From the NCBI GenBank assembly GCA_947856675.1, contig CANUCM010000151.1, positions 1 through 8,005 on the forward strand: a stretch of 8,005 nucleotides of DNA, in the 5' to 3' direction. The translations under genes and the position numbers were made by a program. Below, one piece after another: positions 6,549 to 8,005 of this stretch (its first letter is position 1; each line of letters opens with the position of its first letter). The notes beneath the pieces were generated by a model. That model had not been told where the DNA came from and ran no database searches. It saw only the letters and a program-made list of their open reading frames with translations. The DNA is from an uncultured Clostridia bacterium (GTDB lineage: Bacteria > Bacillota > Clostridia > Oscillospirales > Butyricicoccaceae).

Positions 6549-7361
6549 TCAAATCAGGCTGAACACGATGCTGAGCACACCGACGACGGCGCAGTAGACA
6601 GAAAAGACCTTAAAACTGTTTTTCTTCATCAGCAGCCGGACCAGGCGAATGGCCAGGTAACCGGACACGGCGGCTGTCACAAAGCCCACCGCGTAGACGA
6701 GCAGGCCATCGCTTGCCGCCGACGCGATGTCGGGCAGCTGAAAAACCGCCGCGCCCACCACGGCCGGAATGGACAAAAGAAAGGCAAAGCGCACGGCGAA
6801 CTGGCGCTCAAACCCGACGAACAGGCCGCCGCAAATGGTCGAGCCCGAGCGCGAGACGCCCGGGATGATGGCGACCAGCTGCATCAGTCCGACGACAAGC
6901 GCGCTTTTATACGACGCATCGCGCGCTGTTTTGCGCCCGTGGCTCAGCTTGTCGGCCAGATACAGCAGCACCGATGTAAACAAAAGCGCACAGCCGATGA
7001 GCAGCGTGCTCTGGAACGCAGCGCTGACCGCATTCTCCAGCAGCGCACCCACAGCCAGCGGCAGTGTCGCGATGATAAGCATGATAATCATGCGGCGGCC
7101 GGGGATTTTTTTGACCCTGAAGCCGTCGCCCACCCAGCCAAAAAAGTCGCGCACCAGCCCGACAATATCGGACCAGAAGGCGATGACCACCGCCACCAGC
7201 GTCCCCAGGTGCAGAACTATGTCAAAGGCAATGTGGTTGTCTGTGTACTGAGACATATCAAAGATATTCTGAAACAGCGCCAGGTGTCCCGAGGACGAAA
7301 CAGGCAAAAACTCTGTCAGTCCCTGCACGACACCGAGCAGCGCCGCAAGCCAAACCGGCAT
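6549..7361 (-). CDS. uppP: Undecaprenyl-diphosphatase UppP (BacA family)
   Basis: A 270-aa integral membrane enzyme that dephosphorylates undecaprenyl pyrophosphate to recycle the lipid carrier for peptidoglycan and other wall polymers; BacA homologues confer bacitracin resistance when abundant. Both family signatures are intact: QGLTEFLPVSSSGHLAL (about 13-29, with E17 and H26), and PGVSRSGSTI (167-176, with R171). Several hydrophobic membrane segments surround them, and the length matches the usual 265-280 aa. The start at 7361 is supported by GGAGG 7 nt upstream and by MPVWLAALLGVVQG, the normal family N-terminus; the longer frame upstream is leader sequence. A promoter candidate lies at 7503-7531. 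It is followed after about 50 bp by ftsK with no terminator visible, so the two may share a transcript. It sits directly downstream of a PAP2-type phosphatase, an unrelated fold that can catalyse the same reaction. Confidence 0.96.
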   Translation of the reverse strand: MPVWLAALLGVVQGLTEFLPVSSSGHLALFQNIFDMSQYTDNHIAFDIVLHLGTLVAVVIAFWSDIVGLVRDFFGWVGDGFRVKKIPGRRMIIMLIIATLPLAVGALLENAVSAAFQSTLLIGCALLFTSVLLYLADKLSHGRKTARDASYKSALVVGLMQLVAIIPGVSRSGSTICGGLFVGFERQFAVRFAFLLSIPAVVGAAVFQLPDIASAASDGLLVYAVGFVTAAVSGYLAIRLVRLLMKKNSFKVFSVYCAVVGVLSIVFSLI

Positions 7362-7498
7362 AACGCTTCCTCCATTCATCTGCTTTGCGCGGCATCCGCG
7401 CGCCACCAGTACCGGCCCTTCCTGCGGGACAAAAACAGCCCGCGCCTCATCGTTCCGCAGGCCGCAGGACCAGCACAAAATCTGTCATCTGAACAATT
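7362..7498. other. Structured uppP leader, 137-bp gap
   Basis: The gap between the PAP2 stop and the uppP start holds several inverted repeats. TCCTGCGG (7420-7427) and CCGCAGGA (7462-7469) are a perfect 8-bp pair. CCGCAGG occurs twice in tandem (7455-7461 and 7462-7468), so either copy could pair with the 7420 arm. A tight GCGCGG-CAT-CCGCGC hairpin (7387-7401) lies just upstream of the uppP ribosome-binding site. I recognise no known riboswitch and see no T-run terminator. The spurious reading frame through the leader does not look like a protein. Confidence 0.45.
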
Positions 7499-8005
7499 TT
7501 ATATTATATCACGTCTGAGCGCCTTTTTCCAGAGAAAAAGCGCGGCCCGCCCGCACAGCGCACCAATGACGGCGCCGCACAGCACGTCCGTGGGAAAGTG
7601 CACGGTCAGGTACATGCGCGAAAAGCCGGTCAGGCAGGCAAAGGCAATGGCCGCGGCGCTCCATTTTTTCCCCGCCGGCGCCAGTGCAAAGGCAAATGCA
7701 AATGCGGCCGCCGTATGGCCCGAGGGAAAGGAGTAGTCCGTCGGCGCCTCGAGCAGCAGCTCAAACACGCCATCGGCAAAGGGCCGCGCCCGCGCGACCA
7801 GCGGCTTGAGCGCTGCGTTGACGACCAGTGCGTCCAGCGCCAGGGCCGTGCCGCAAATTCCGCCCAGTATCCGTGTGCGCCGAATGCACAGCATGACCAC
7901 ACTGAGCGCGATAAAAATCATGCCGCCGTTGCCCAGCCAGGACACAAACAGCATCAGCCCGTCAAAAAAAGCGTTTCCGTGCAGGGCGTACAGCCACTCA
8001 AGCAC
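7499..8005 (-). CDS. PAP2-family membrane phosphatase, 5' end at window edge
   Basis: A small PAP2 (type 2 phosphatidic acid phosphatase) membrane protein, at least 168 aa. All three catalytic motifs are present: KPLVARARP (67-75), fitting KxxxxxxRP; FPSGHT (93-98), fitting PSGH; and SRMYLTVHFPTD (129-140), fitting SRxxxxxH with D140. The histidines H97 and H136 are the expected acid/base and nucleophile. Hydrophobic segments lie around about 13-40, 47-64, 99-110, 115-128 and 141-158. Small PAP2 proteins of this kind often dephosphorylate undecaprenyl pyrophosphate (BcrC type), or other lipid or sugar phosphates; the substrate is not decided here. The last three window bases read GTG, and the protein from there looks like a near-complete family N-terminus, so this may be the real start. 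The gene could also continue outside, because no ribosome-binding site is visible. It precedes uppP. Confidence 0.9.
   Translation of the reverse strand: MLEWLYALHGNAFFDGLMLFVSWLGNGGMIFIALSVVMLCIRRTRILGGICGTALALDALVVNAALKPLVARARPFADGVFELLLEAPTDYSFPSGHTAAAFAFAFALAPAGKKWSAAAIAFACLTGFSRMYLTVHFPTDVLCGAVIGALCGRAALFLWKKALRRDII
7503..7531 (-). promoter_or_regulatory. Candidate sigma-A promoter for uppP
   Basis: On the minus strand, a perfect TATAAT (7508-7503) lies 17 bp after TGGAAA (7531-7526), which matches the -35 consensus at four of six positions. It is embedded in the last codons of the PAP2 gene, and an AT-rich stretch follows in otherwise GC-rich DNA. It would give a uppP leader of about 135 nt. 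Confidence 0.6.

Noticed and set aside
7362..7478. Longer uppP start at 7478
   Set aside because: The added residues do not resemble UppP, and the 7361 ATG has a good ribosome-binding site and the family N-terminus.
6270..7736. Long plus-strand open frame (488 codons) opposite uppP and ftsK
   Set aside because: It is antisense to uppP, the 5' end of ftsK and part of the PAP2 gene, has no family-like composition (His/Gln/Arg-rich), and is explained by GC-rich codon bias leaving the opposite strand open.
1..8005. Mobile element, CRISPR array, tRNA/rRNA or defence island
   Set aside because: No transposase, integrase, regularly spaced repeats, tRNA-like cloverleaf or defence-type domain was seen. 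Every long stretch is accounted for by ordinary genes on one strand.

Overview
All six genes in this window lie on the minus strand, so transcription runs from the high-coordinate end to the low end. The DNA is strongly GC-rich, yet ribosome-binding sites are AGGAGG-type, terminators are classic stem plus T-run, and GTG/TTG starts are in use. The gene content is a SpoIIIE/FtsK translocase, a YgiQ-family radical SAM protein, a short QueG-like iron-sulfur protein, UppP and a small PAP2 phosphatase. Together these suggest a GC-rich anaerobic Firmicute, perhaps a gut Clostridia / Oscillospiraceae-type bacterium. That placement is inference from style and content, not a database match.

Layout in transcription order: (1) a PAP2-family membrane phosphatase, 8005 to 7499, with its 5' end at or just beyond the window edge; (2) a leader of about 140 nt with a good sigma-A-type promoter embedded in the end of the PAP2 gene; (3) uppP, 7361 to 6549; (4) ftsK/spoIIIE, about 6496 to 3923; (5) a small flavin-reductase-like protein, 3891 to 3382, closed by a clean intrinsic terminator at 3351-3377; (6) a YgiQ-family radical SAM protein, 3334 to 1301, whose stop overlaps the start of (7) a short QueG-like double [4Fe-4S] protein, 1304 to 471; (8) a hairpin/terminator-like element, 412-472, that also contains the ribosome-binding site of (9) a CBS-domain protein, 411 to 1, cut off by the window edge.

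Functionally, the first part is envelope and chromosome housekeeping. Two structurally unrelated phosphatases could both act on the undecaprenyl lipid carrier, and they are followed by the septal DNA pump. The second part is a redox/iron-sulfur pair (YgiQ plus QueG-like) that looks translationally coupled. No mobile element, CRISPR array, RNA gene or obvious defence system is visible. Most of the window is ordinary core genome. The points worth a second look are regulatory: terminators packed directly against the next gene's start, the structured uppP leader, and the coupled YgiQ/QueG-like pair. There is no gene-free stretch longer than 300 bases.
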